Positions 55,017-63,792 of a stretch of 64,000 nt of DNA are shown here, piece by piece. The notes below the pieces were generated by a model. The model saw only the letters and a list, made by a program, of their open reading frames with translations. It had not been told where the DNA came from and searched no databases. The position numbers and the translations under genes were made by a program. Origin of the DNA: Palsa-513 sp050010595. Its GTDB lineage: Bacteria > Actinomycetota > Thermoleophilia > Solirubrobacterales > Solirubrobacteraceae. Within the stretch, counting starts at the first letter, position 1; each line of letters starts with the position of its first letter. The DNA is taken from the NCBI GenBank assembly GCA_050010595.1, contig JBEKKS010000010.1:1-64000 (forward strand), given 5' to 3'.

Positions 55017-56020
55017 CGTCCGACTCCCGAGCTGCGGCGCAGCTGGTCTCGACTGAGCAGCAGATACAGTGGGGCACAGACGAGCGCGGCCACGAGCAGC
55101 ACGTTGTTGAGCGCCGCTGCTTCACCGAAGTTAAACTCCTGGAATCCGAGCGTGTAAGACCATGTCGATATAAGCTGGGTGGCGTTTGCCGGACCGCCAC
55201 CGGTCATGCCTATCACCAGATCGAACACCTTCACGGTGAAGACAAAACCGAGGATGAAGGTTATTTCGATGACGGGCAGGATCATCGGAATCGTCACCAG
55301 GCGCAGTCGCTGCCAGGAGTTCGCTCCGTCGATCATTGCTGCTTCCTTGACCTCCTCCGGGACCTCTTGGAGCGCGCTGTAGAGCAGCAGCGTGAAGAAC
55401 GGCACGCCCAGCCAGATGTTTGCGAGCGTGACCGTCAGCAAGGCGTAGCTCGTGGTGCCAAGCCAGTCGATCGGACTGTGAATGAGTCCGATGTCCATGA
55501 GCACCTGGTTGGCGGCCCCACCCTCCTGCTGAAACATGAACCGGAAGATCACACCCGTCACGATCAGGGGTACCAGCCAAGGGACGATCACGAGGGATCG
55601 CGCGACGGTGCGCCCAGGGAACCGGTTACTGAAGAGCAGGGCGAGCGACAGGCCGATTATGAATTGCCCGGCGAGCGACCCGACGGTGAACAGAAGCGTG
55701 TGAACGATTGCGCTCGTCGCAATCTGGTCATGGAACATAGTGGTGTAGTTGGACAATCCAGCCCAAGGAGCACCGATACTTCCAATCGTCGAGAGCGAAT
55801 CCCGCTCGAAGCTCAATGCGATGTTGTAGACAATGGGTGTGGCGAACGCGAAAAGCACGTACGCGATCGCGGGTGTCAGGAATAGCCAGCCTGCGAGTTG
55901 CTGCTTGTGTGCGCCGGACAGTCGTGAGAATGGTCCGCGCCGGCGCGCGAGCCGACCGGCCGCCGGCGCCTTCGGCAAGCTGCTCCCCGCTTCGCCGCCC
56001 TGAGTCGTTCGGCTAGACAT
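55013..56020 (-). CDS. sugar ABC transporter permease (MalF-like)
   Basis: 335 residues. A basic N-terminus (RLARRRGPFSRLSGAHKQQ), six helices, and the EAA loop PEEVKEAAMIDGANSWQRLRLVTIPMI. The start overlaps the GH31 stop by 8 bp. Together with the MalG-like permease it forms the membrane channel for the oligosaccharide importer. Confidence 0.94.
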   Translation of the reverse strand: MSSRTTQGGEAGSSLPKAPAAGRLARRRGPFSRLSGAHKQQLAGWLFLTPAIAYVLFAFATPIVYNIALSFERDSLSTIGSIGAPWAGLSNYTTMFHDQIATSAIVHTLLFTVGSLAGQFIIGLSLALLFSNRFPGRTVARSLVIVPWLVPLIVTGVIFRFMFQQEGGAANQVLMDIGLIHSPIDWLGTTSYALLTVTLANIWLGVPFFTLLLYSALQEVPEEVKEAAMIDGANSWQRLRLVTIPMILPVIEITFILGFVFTVKVFDLVIGMTGGGPANATQLISTWSYTLGFQEFNFGEAAALNNVLLVAALVCAPLYLLLSRDQLRRSSGVGR

Positions 56021-58040
56021 CGCTTGCTTCGTCGGCAGACAGGGACTTCAAGCTGCCGCCCGCTCGCAGGTAGACCGGAATGCGCTCCAATGGCGCCGCC
56101 GCTTTGAACCAGCCCGTCTGAGCGACCGGCTCCCCCGTCCACGCATCCAGCCAGGACGCCCCAACCGGGAGGTACACGTCGCGTTCGCGCATCCCTTGCA
56201 CCGTGACCGGCGCGACGAGCACGTCCGGCCCGAACATGAACTGGTCGGTCACCTCCCATGCCGGAGCCTCGTCCGGGAACTCCAGGAAGAGGGCGCGCAT
56301 CGGCGGCACGCCGGTGGCGCTCGCGGTCGCCATCAGGTCCATTACGTAGGGGCGGATCCGCTCGCGCAGTGCAAGCTGCTCGCGGATCAGCTCGTAGGCT
56401 TGCTCTCCGAAGGACCACACCTCGTTGGGAGCGCCGGTCTGCTCCGAGCCGACGAGCGGACCCGGGTCGCGGACGCCGTGCAGCCGGAAGAGCGGGCAGA
56501 ACGCGCCGAATTGGAACCAGCGAACGATCAGCTCCCGGAAGTACTCGGTGGTCGGGTCGCCGTTGCGGAAGCCGCCGATGTCGGTCGTCCACCACGGGAT
56601 TCCCGAGATGCCGATGTTCAGGCCGGCCGGAATCTGCGCGGCCAGCGCCTCGAAAGTCGATTCGACGTCACCCGACCAGACGGCCGCCCCGTAGCGCTGG
56701 CTTCCTGCCCAGGCAGACCGGCAGAGCGTCAGTACCTCGTCTTCGCCGCTCGCTCGCAGGCCCTCGTAGAAACCCCGTGCGTGCTCGCGCGGGTAGATGC
56801 CCTGAGTTTCCGCTCCCTGGCCGCTGAAGTACCGTGCGTCCTCAGGATTGTCGGCCAGACCCTCTGGCTCGCACGCGTCAAGCCAGAAGGCGCGGATGCC
56901 GTAGCGGCCGTAGCCTTCGGTGGCCTTCTCCCAGATGTAGCGCCGTGCCTCGGGGTTGGTCGCGTCGTAGAAGCGCATGAAGGCGTGTCCGTCGGTTCCC
57001 TTGTCCCAGAGTGCGAGCTGCAGTGGCAGACCTGCCAGGTTGCGCACCAGCAGGCCACGCTTGTCCATCTCCGCGTAGTTCTCGCTGTTGGGATTGACGG
57101 TCGGCCAGACCGAAACCATCAGCTCGATGCCGAGCTCTCGAAGCTCGTCCACCATGGCCTGCGGATCCGGCCATTCGGCTGGATCGAACCGCCACTCGCC
57201 TTGACGCGTCCAGTGGAAGTAGTCGCAGACGATGACCGAGATGGGCAGTCCGCGTCGCTTGTGCTCGCGCGCCACCTCGAGAAGCTCGTCCTGGTTCTTG
57301 TAGCGGAGCTTGCACTGCCAGAAGCCGGAGGCCCAGTCGGGCAGCATCGGCGGCAAGCCCGTCGCGGTGGCGTAGTGGCTCACGATGTCGGTCGGGGTGG
57401 AGCCGGTCGTCACCCAGTAGTCGATCTGCCTGGCTGCGTCCGCCGCCCACCGCGTGCGATTGGCGCCCAGCTCGACACGACCCGCGCCCGGCATGTTCCA
57501 GAGGAACCCATAGCCGCGGCTCGAGAGAGCGAACGGGATGCTGACTTCGGTGTTGCGCTGGATGAGGTCGATGACGGCCCCCTTCTGGTCCAGCAAGCCG
57601 TGCTGATGCTGACCGAACCCGTAGAAGCGCTCCTGCGCGCAGGCCTCGAAGGTGACTTCGCAGGCGTAGAGGTCGCCTCCGCCACGGCCGTAGAGCCGCT
57701 GAGCGGGCGCGGTGAAATGGGGAACGCTCTCCCGGAACAGCTCGCTGCCGTCCGGCCGGAGAAAACGCACGAGAGGGGGCGAGCGGACGAACCGTTGCTC
57801 AGGGTTCTCGTAGACCTCGACGATGAGGTCGCCGTTGCGCATGCGTGCTCGGCCGTCGGTGATTTCGACGTCGGCAGCGGTCGCTCCAGCCTCGCCCAAG
57901 GCGCTGCCCGGTGTCTCTGTTACGGACCCGCCAAGCGTTGACCTGACGCGGGCGCCGCTCTCCCCCCAGGCGTCGACCTGGAGGACTTCGCCGGTATCGA
58001 GAACTGTGAAGCCGGTCTTGCTGGTTATGAAAGTCGCCAA
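56013..58040 (-). CDS. glycoside hydrolase family 31 (alpha-xylosidase-like)
   Basis: 675 residues from TTG 58040 (AAGGAA 7 bp upstream; GTG 58064 is possible but overlaps the ATPase gene). GH31 features: FYGFGQHQHGLLDQKG, PDWASGFWQCKLRYKNQDELL, the nucleophile region AFWLDACEPEG, acid/base region AAVWSGDVESTFEALAAQI, and GIPWWTTDIGGFRNGD. The closest subgroup by motif is alpha-xylosidase (YicI type), but alpha-glucosidase cannot be excluded. No signal peptide, so it acts on imported sugar. Confidence 0.9.
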   Translation of the reverse strand: MATFITSKTGFTVLDTGEVLQVDAWGESGARVRSTLGGSVTETPGSALGEAGATAADVEITDGRARMRNGDLIVEVYENPEQRFVRSPPLVRFLRPDGSELFRESVPHFTAPAQRLYGRGGGDLYACEVTFEACAQERFYGFGQHQHGLLDQKGAVIDLIQRNTEVSIPFALSSRGYGFLWNMPGAGRVELGANRTRWAADAARQIDYWVTTGSTPTDIVSHYATATGLPPMLPDWASGFWQCKLRYKNQDELLEVAREHKRRGLPISVIVCDYFHWTRQGEWRFDPAEWPDPQAMVDELRELGIELMVSVWPTVNPNSENYAEMDKRGLLVRNLAGLPLQLALWDKGTDGHAFMRFYDATNPEARRYIWEKATEGYGRYGIRAFWLDACEPEGLADNPEDARYFSGQGAETQGIYPREHARGFYEGLRASGEDEVLTLCRSAWAGSQRYGAAVWSGDVESTFEALAAQIPAGLNIGISGIPWWTTDIGGFRNGDPTTEYFRELIVRWFQFGAFCPLFRLHGVRDPGPLVGSEQTGAPNEVWSFGEQAYELIREQLALRERIRPYVMDLMATASATGVPPMRALFLEFPDEAPAWEVTDQFMFGPDVLVAPVTVQGMRERDVYLPVGASWLDAWTGEPVAQTGWFKAAAPLERIPVYLRAGGSLKSLSADEASDV

Positions 58041-58041
58041 T

Positions 58042-59307
58042 TCAGGTTCCTTGGGTCTGAGCACGCCTCTGGTGTTCAGGCGCATCCGCTGGTGCGATCC
58101 GTTCACGATCGGCTGCTGCGATCGCCTCTCCGGTCTCGGCGTCGAAGAAGCTCAGCCTGCTCACGTCAACGACGAGCCTGACGAGGTCTCCAGCCGCGGC
58201 CGGCACGCGCGGATCGATCCGTGCGACGCCTTCCGCAGCGGCCGCGGCAGCGATCTCCCCTCGCCCCGTGGCGTCTGCCGTCCAGACGCCCGCCTTGTTA
58301 CGGACTATCCTCGCGTCCGTCGAGTAATGGACGAGCGATTCGTTGCCGAGGACCTCGACGAGCTCGACGCGCGCCCCGATGGTCGGCTCCCGGGTGGCGT
58401 CGAGCTCGTCGAGACCCTCGGCAATGGTCAGGTGCTCGGGGCGGATCCCGACCAAAAGCTTGCGAGCGCCGCTCCCGGCCAAGCCGGGAATCCGGCGTCC
58501 GATGTCGGCCGGAAGGGCTAGCTGCTGCGAACCGAGCGAGAGCACCAGCTTATTTGCGGGCCCCGAGACCTCAGCCTCGTAGAGGTTCATCGGCGGCGAG
58601 CCGATGAATGAGGCTACGAACAGGTTCGCGGGGCGCTCGTAGAGCTCGAGCGGCGTGGCCAGCTGCTGGAGCGTTCCATCGCGGAGCACCGCGACGCGAT
58701 CACCCATCGTCATCGCCTCGGTCTGGTCATGCGTGACATAGAGAGCTGCGACTCCGAGACGCCGCTGGACACGGAGCACCTCGCTGCGCATCTGCACGCG
58801 CAAGTTGGCGTCGAGGTTCGACAGTGGCTCGTCCATCAAGAACACAGCGGGCTCGCGGACGAGCGCTCTGCCCATCGCGACGCGCTGACGCTGGCCGCCC
58901 GAGAGCTGGGGCGGCTTGCGCAGACCGACTTCCGTGAGCCCGAGCACTTCAGCCGCCTCGCGTGCCTTCTGGAGGCGCTCGTGCTTGGAAATTCCTCGCA
59001 CCCTCAGGGAGAAGGCAATGTTCTCGAGCACGTTCAGGTGCGGGTACAGGGCGTAGTTCTGGAAGACCATCGCCACGTCCCGCTCGCGAGCCGAGATGTC
59101 GTTGACGACCTCGCCGTCGAGCCTGATCGTCCCCGAGGTCACTTCCTCGAGGCCGGCGACCATTCGCAGCGCGGTCGTCTTGCCACAGCCCGAGGGCCCG
59201 ACGAGCACGACGAACTCCCCCTCGTCAACGAACAGGTCGAACCCGTGTACAGCTTGGACGCCGTTCGGGAAGACCTTCGTCACTTGCTCAAGGGCCAGGG
59301 TCGCCAC
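58042..59307 (-). CDS. sugar ABC transporter ATPase (UgpC/MsmK-like)
   Basis: 421 residues. Walker A GPSGCGKTT, signature LSGGQRQRVAMGRALVREP, Walker B VFLMDEPLSNLDANLR, H-loop YVTHDQTEAMTM, and a C-terminal TOBE domain (ARKLLVGIRPEHLTIAEG). The C-terminal domain is longer than average. It powers the MalF/MalG-like permeases two genes downstream. ATPase and transport genes flank GH31, which is consistent with a dedicated importer. Confidence 0.95.
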   Translation of the reverse strand: MATLALEQVTKVFPNGVQAVHGFDLFVDEGEFVVLVGPSGCGKTTALRMVAGLEEVTSGTIRLDGEVVNDISARERDVAMVFQNYALYPHLNVLENIAFSLRVRGISKHERLQKAREAAEVLGLTEVGLRKPPQLSGGQRQRVAMGRALVREPAVFLMDEPLSNLDANLRVQMRSEVLRVQRRLGVAALYVTHDQTEAMTMGDRVAVLRDGTLQQLATPLELYERPANLFVASFIGSPPMNLYEAEVSGPANKLVLSLGSQQLALPADIGRRIPGLAGSGARKLLVGIRPEHLTIAEGLDELDATREPTIGARVELVEVLGNESLVHYSTDARIVRNKAGVWTADATGRGEIAAAAAAEGVARIDPRVPAAAGDLVRLVVDVSRLSFFDAETGEAIAAADRERIAPADAPEHQRRAQTQGT

Positions 59308-59319
59308 GCAGCCTCCTCC

Positions 59320-61209
59320 TCACTCAGATTTGGGAAGCCAGACGCGCATCCCGCCGTCTTCCCGGTTTGCCCATGCGAAATAAGGGATGGCGAGCAGCTC
59401 CGCCGGTGCGGGCGTGCCCTCTGCCGGGAGCTCGCGAAGATCGACGTACTCGAGCTCGCTCCAGCAATCGAGGTCGCGGACGACTCCTGAAACCGACACT
59501 CCGGGGAAGCCGTCCAGCGGCGACGCCAGCGGACCGCTGTCGACCGGCACAGTGTCCGCCTGGAGCGCGACGTCGGCAAGGCTCGCGCCGGCCGGTAGGT
59601 CGCCGTCCTCAAAGCAGTAGACGATCGGTCCGCGCTCGAGCGCGACACAGCCGCGAACCGCGTCGATCCGCGGATTCGGTGCCGTCAGCCTGGCGGAGAC
59701 ATCAAGCTCCAATTCGACGCGGTCGCCGGGGCGCCAGCGCCGAGTGAGCTCCGCGTATCCGGGCGCAACCGGCTTGCCGTCGACAGAGGCGTCACGCGCC
59801 CATCCCGGCACGCGCAGCGAAAGGGTCCACTCAGCGTCGCCGCAGGCGATTACCTCGACCGTGACCGAACCCGACCACGGATAGCCCGTCTCGACCGCCA
59901 GCTCGACGGTTCCCGCGTCCGGCACGACAGCTCGGATCGTCGAGGGCGCGTACTGATGCAGTTGGACGCCGCCGTCGCTGGTCGTAGCCACGTAGTGGTG
60001 CAGCGACGCGAGCAGGCGCATGATGTTAGGCGGGCAGCAGGCAACGGGGTGCCAGTTGTGGCGGTGCTTGCCGCTGCGCGAGTGCAGTGGGTTCGTGTAG
60101 AAGAACGACCCGCCGTCGAGGGAGAGACCCGAAAGGAAGCCGTTGTAGAGCGTCCGCTCGAGCAGGTCCGCGAACCGGCTCTCGCCAGTGACGAGGAGCA
60201 TCCGCCAGTTCCACATGATGCTGGCGATCGCCGCGCAGGTCTCGCAGTACGCGCGATCGGGTGGCAGCTCGTAGCGGGCGCCGATCGCTTCGCCCTCGTG
60301 CCGCGAGCCGATGCCGCCAGTCAGGTATGTCTTCGACGAGGCCAGATCGTCCCACTGCAGCAGCATCGATTCGAGCAGCGCGTCGTCACCGGTCTCGGCG
60401 TAGAGGTCGGTGACCCCGGCAGTCAGGTAGAGCGCGCGCACCGCGTGCCCGACGATCGAGCGCGCGCCGCGGACCGGCTCGGCGTCCTGGTAGTAGCTGA
60501 GGCCGTAGCGATCACCCGCGAACATTCCCGAGCCCCGACGGGTGGTGAGCGTGTCCGCGAGCTTGAGGTAGCGAGTGACGCCCGTTTGCCGGTAGAGCTC
60601 GACGAGCGCAACCTCGATACCGGGATGTCCGTCGATGGCCACCCGGCCGTCGCTGCCAAACGACTCGTCGATCAGATCAGCGAAGCGACAACCGACGTCG
60701 AGCAGGGATGTCTCGCCGGTCGCTCTCGCGAATGCAACTCCAGCCTGAATCAGATGGCCCGCGCAGTAGAGCTCATGGCCCATCTTCATGTCGGTCCAGC
60801 GCCACGCCGGATCGACAACCTGGCACCAGCTGTTCAGGTAACCATCCGGCTCCTGTGCTGCAGCGACAAGGTCGATCGTCTCTCGCGCCAGGCTCTCGAA
60901 CTCGGGGGACGGGTCACGTCCCATCTCCCAGGCGAGCGCCTCGAGCCACTTGTAGACGTCTGAGTCGCTGAAGACCATGCCGCGCCGCTCGCCCGACATG
61001 AGTCCCGCCGCGATCCGCAGATTGTCGAGCGTTCCGGCGCGCTCGAGTTCCTCGGCACCGCGCAGAAGCGTGACCTCCCGGTTGACGCGTTGACGGTCAG
61101 CGAGGAGGCCGTCGCGAATGACGACGCCGCCGCCGTCGATCGGGCGGAGCCGCACACGCGCAGAAGCTGTTGGCACGGCGACCGCGCCGAGTGTCTGAAC
61201 CGAAGTCAC
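59320..61209 (-). CDS. glycoside hydrolase family 127 (beta-L-arabinofuranosidase-like)
   Basis: 629 residues. GH127 (old DUF1680) elements: DSDVYKWLEALAWEMGRDPSPE, AAAQEPDGYLNSW, MGHELYCAGHLIQAGVAF, GSRHEGEAIGARYELPPDRAYCETCAAIASIMWNWRML (contains the conserved Glu and Cys), and HNWHPVACCPPNIMRLLASL. The Glu-Cys catalytic set is intact. It is the first gene of the operon, so arabinose release is probably central to the pathway. No signal peptide. Confidence 0.92.
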   Translation of the reverse strand: MTSVQTLGAVAVPTASARVRLRPIDGGGVVIRDGLLADRQRVNREVTLLRGAEELERAGTLDNLRIAAGLMSGERRGMVFSDSDVYKWLEALAWEMGRDPSPEFESLARETIDLVAAAQEPDGYLNSWCQVVDPAWRWTDMKMGHELYCAGHLIQAGVAFARATGETSLLDVGCRFADLIDESFGSDGRVAIDGHPGIEVALVELYRQTGVTRYLKLADTLTTRRGSGMFAGDRYGLSYYQDAEPVRGARSIVGHAVRALYLTAGVTDLYAETGDDALLESMLLQWDDLASSKTYLTGGIGSRHEGEAIGARYELPPDRAYCETCAAIASIMWNWRMLLVTGESRFADLLERTLYNGFLSGLSLDGGSFFYTNPLHSRSGKHRHNWHPVACCPPNIMRLLASLHHYVATTSDGGVQLHQYAPSTIRAVVPDAGTVELAVETGYPWSGSVTVEVIACGDAEWTLSLRVPGWARDASVDGKPVAPGYAELTRRWRPGDRVELELDVSARLTAPNPRIDAVRGCVALERGPIVYCFEDGDLPAGASLADVALQADTVPVDSGPLASPLDGFPGVSVSGVVRDLDCWSELEYVDLRELPAEGTPAPAELLAIPYFAWANREDGGMRVWLPKSE

Positions 61210-61242
61210 ACCCTCTCCTCAGAGGTCCTCGCCCCGACGTGG

Positions 61243-61260
61243 TGTCGAAGCGCTTCGACA
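61243..61260. promoter_or_regulatory. LacI-type operator 1
   Basis: TGTCGAAGCGCTTCGACA, a perfect 18-bp palindrome with the CGCT-centred core of LacI-family sites. It lies 34 bp upstream of the GH127 start and would overlap that operon's promoter. Confidence 0.8.
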
Positions 61261-61288
61261 GTACCAGCTCGAGTCCCGGCTGTCTAGT

Positions 61289-61302
61289 TCGAAGCGCTTC
61301 GA
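61289..61302. promoter_or_regulatory. LacI-type operator 2
   Basis: TCGAAGCGCTTCGA, identical to the 14-bp core of operator 1, 43 bp away centre to centre (about four helical turns). It could give cooperative or looped repression. Confidence 0.75.
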
Positions 61303-61408
61303 CGCGTTAGGTCAAGCCCGCTGGGTTCGTCCCGCGCTCAGCCCGGACTGGCGAACGCAACCCTGAACGGGCGACCGCCGGTCGCTTTGGCGCTGCGCCA
61401 GAAAGCCA

Positions 61409-61422
61409 GCGAAGCGCTTCGA
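61409..61422. promoter_or_regulatory. LacI-type operator 3
   Basis: GCGAAGCGCTTCGA, 13 of 14 bases of the same core, 50 bp before the lacI-family ATG. It suggests autoregulation of the repressor. Confidence 0.7.
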
Positions 61423-61471
61423 CCGAGGATCCGAATACGGGCAGGCCGGGAGGGATGCGAGAATCCCAGGC

Positions 61472-62551
61472 ATGGCCGACCAACGACCAGCCACCATGGC
61501 CCAGATCGCCGAACGTGCGGGCGTTGCGCTGAGCACGGTGTCATACGTTCTGAGTGGCAAGCGCTCGGTTTCGCAGCAGATGCGCGAGCGCGTCCTCGAG
61601 GCGATCGAGGAGCTCGACTATCGGCCACACGGGCCCGCGCGGGCGCTAGCCAGCGGCGCCTCGCACACGATTGCGCTCTACCTGCCCTCCCCGCAATGGC
61701 AGCTCGTGCCGATCCAGCAGACATTCGTCGCCGGAGCAACGCAGGCGACGAGCGCAAGCGATTACGGCCTGCTCCTCTCCACCTCGGTGACCGATCCTGA
61801 GGCTGTCACGCAGCTCGTGACGCAGGGCCGCGCGGACGGCGTCATCTTGATGGAGACGCTGCGAGAGGACCCCCGCATTGAACGCCTGAAGTCTGCGGGC
61901 TACCCGTTCTCGCTGATCGGCAGAACAGATGACCTCGACGGCATCAGCTTTGTCGACCTGGACTTCAGTAGCGCGATCGAGACGAGTCTCGCACACCTTG
62001 CGCGGCTCGGGCACACGTGCGTTGCGCTCTTCAATTTCGCGCCTGATCTGCTCGCGGCCGGCTACATGGCAGCGGTGATCGCCCGAGACGTCTTCGAGAG
62101 CCGTACGCCCGAGCTCGGTATCCGAGGCATCCATGTCCCGTCCTCACACACACCGCGCGAGGCATTCGCGATCGCGTCCCGGCTGCTGTCCTCAGAGCCC
62201 GAATGCACGGCGGCGATCACGACCGGCTGGCAGTTCACCGGGCTGCTCAGCGCGCTCCGTGCGGCCGACCTCCGGGTTCCCGAAGAGTTCTCTGTCGTCT
62301 CTGTGATTGCGGCCCAGTTCGCCGAAGTCTTGACCCCCGCGCTCACGGGCGTTGATTGGCCGGCTTTCGAAGCGGGGCGCCTAGCGGCCGAAATGCTGAT
62401 CGATCAGCTCACCGGCAAGGACACATCACCGCGTCAGGTTCTCGTGTCAGCAGAGCTCATCGTTCGCGAGTCGACCGGCCCCGCGCCGCGCGCGAAACGC
62501 TTCACGACGAAGCGGCAGCGCCGCCGCAACGTCTTCCTCAGCCAGCACTGA
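61472..62551 (+). CDS. LacI-family repressor of the glycan locus
   Basis: 359 residues. N-terminal HTH TMAQIAERAGVALSTVSYVLSGKRSVSQQMRERVLEAIEELDYRP with the hinge helix GPARALASG. Then a periplasmic-binding-like core (DYGLLLSTSVTDPEAVTQLV, GRADGVILMETLRED, ARLGHTCVALFNF, GVDWPAFEAGRLAAEML). A basic C-terminal tail (RAKRFTTKRQRRRNVF) extends beyond the usual end. It diverges from the GH127 operon and three operator copies lie between them. The inducer is probably an arabinose- or xylose-containing sugar. Confidence 0.93.
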   Translation: MADQRPATMAQIAERAGVALSTVSYVLSGKRSVSQQMRERVLEAIEELDYRPHGPARALASGASHTIALYLPSPQWQLVPIQQTFVAGATQATSASDYGLLLSTSVTDPEAVTQLVTQGRADGVILMETLREDPRIERLKSAGYPFSLIGRTDDLDGISFVDLDFSSAIETSLAHLARLGHTCVALFNFAPDLLAAGYMAAVIARDVFESRTPELGIRGIHVPSSHTPREAFAIASRLLSSEPECTAAITTGWQFTGLLSALRAADLRVPEEFSVVSVIAAQFAEVLTPALTGVDWPAFEAGRLAAEMLIDQLTGKDTSPRQVLVSAELIVRESTGPAPRAKRFTTKRQRRRNVFLSQH

Positions 62552-62646
62552 GCCGGCGCGACCGCGCAACGGGATACGTCTTGGAGCCCTGCGGGCCGGC
62601 GGCGCGAGACTTGCAACGGCGCTCGCCGGGAGCTGACCCGACGCCC

Positions 62647-63618
62647 TCAGGTGCTGCAGGCGAGCAGGGTTCCGTTTCCTGCGAGTGTGACCGTCTGCTC
62701 GAGCGGCAGGCCGAGCTGGCTGTAGTCGATGCGTACACGCTCGACGCCGACCGGCATGGTGGGGTTGGGACAGTGGACGAGCTTGATCTTGTAGCCGATC
62801 CAGAGCTGGCCACGAGCACCCACGTGAACGGGCGCCCGCGGCACTCCAGTTTCCGGGTCGAAGAACTGACTGATCGTGACGTCGCTGATCTCGACGTCGG
62901 CGCCGTGGAACAGCCGTACCGAGGTGACGCTCAGCGGAAGATCACCGGATTGCAGGCCGACCCCAAGCCAGATCGCCCGGCCCGGGGCGACGGTGTCGAT
63001 CGATCCATTGCCGGCGGTGCTGTCGCCCGAACTACCGGTGCCGTGAACGGAGAACGGGTGCAGCAACGAGTACGGCAACACGAGCGCGAACATGCTGAGA
63101 GCGAGTCCAACCGCGAGCTGGCGACGGGAGAGCTCGAGCCCATGAGGAAGTTGGCGAGGGCCACGCGAGGAGTCAAACGCGACTACACGCAATACGCCAG
63201 GTACCAGGAACAGGCTCAGAAACGCGCGTCCTCCCGAGCTTGCCGTGAACAACCAGGGCGCGTAGCCACCGATCGCAACCGAGGCGAGCGTCAGGGTGCG
63301 CGACGGCACGACACCGCACCGCCGTATCACGCGCTCCCGCAGCAGGGACCCGATCAACACCGAGACCAAAATGCCCCAGCCGACTGATGCAAACAGCGCC
63401 CAGGGTCCGTCCACCACCCACGGCGCGTAGATGGCGAGAGCGCTGTTTGACGACAGACCAACCAGGCCCGTCAGCCAGAGCGTGAGCGAGCCAACGAAGT
63501 AAAGGACGAAGCCGCCGGCGACCTGGGCGAGCGTCGCGCTGCGGAAAAGCCGCCAATACGCCGGAGACCGTTCGGGCGAGAACGCTGAACCACCAGCCCG
63601 AACGACCGCGGTGCTCAC
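62647..63618 (-). CDS. membrane protein of unknown function with exported C-terminal domain
   Basis: 323 residues with five or six membrane segments (about 28-55, 68-95, 108-130, 135-155, 168-190). A C-terminal soluble beta-rich domain of some 130 residues follows (GVGLQSGDLPLSVTSVRLFHGADVEISDVTISQF; VRIDYSQLGLPLEQTVTLAG). One cysteine pair (VHCPNP; LLACST) suggests it is outside. No family was recognised. It is not obviously linked to the glycan operon. Confidence 0.7.
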   Translation of the reverse strand: MSTAVVRAGGSAFSPERSPAYWRLFRSATLAQVAGGFVLYFVGSLTLWLTGLVGLSSNSALAIYAPWVVDGPWALFASVGWGILVSVLIGSLLRERVIRRCGVVPSRTLTLASVAIGGYAPWLFTASSGGRAFLSLFLVPGVLRVVAFDSSRGPRQLPHGLELSRRQLAVGLALSMFALVLPYSLLHPFSVHGTGSSGDSTAGNGSIDTVAPGRAIWLGVGLQSGDLPLSVTSVRLFHGADVEISDVTISQFFDPETGVPRAPVHVGARGQLWIGYKIKLVHCPNPTMPVGVERVRIDYSQLGLPLEQTVTLAGNGTLLACST

Positions 63619-63792
63619 ACGCCCATTCTTACACCGAACCGCGACGGCTAGAGGCGTTGAAGAACGAACCTCTACCGACTCGAATATCGCGCGCCGGCGA
63701 GTCGTTCAGCTGTGGCTTGATGGGACCTCGTGCAGCTCGAGCGGTAGTTGGCGGGCTTGCCCCGGCCGGCGGGCGAGTCTGCACGGGGCAGC

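Noticed and set aside
56196..57941. A 581-codon plus-strand open frame opposite GH31
   Set aside because: Shadow of GH31, whose catalytic motifs are on the minus strand.
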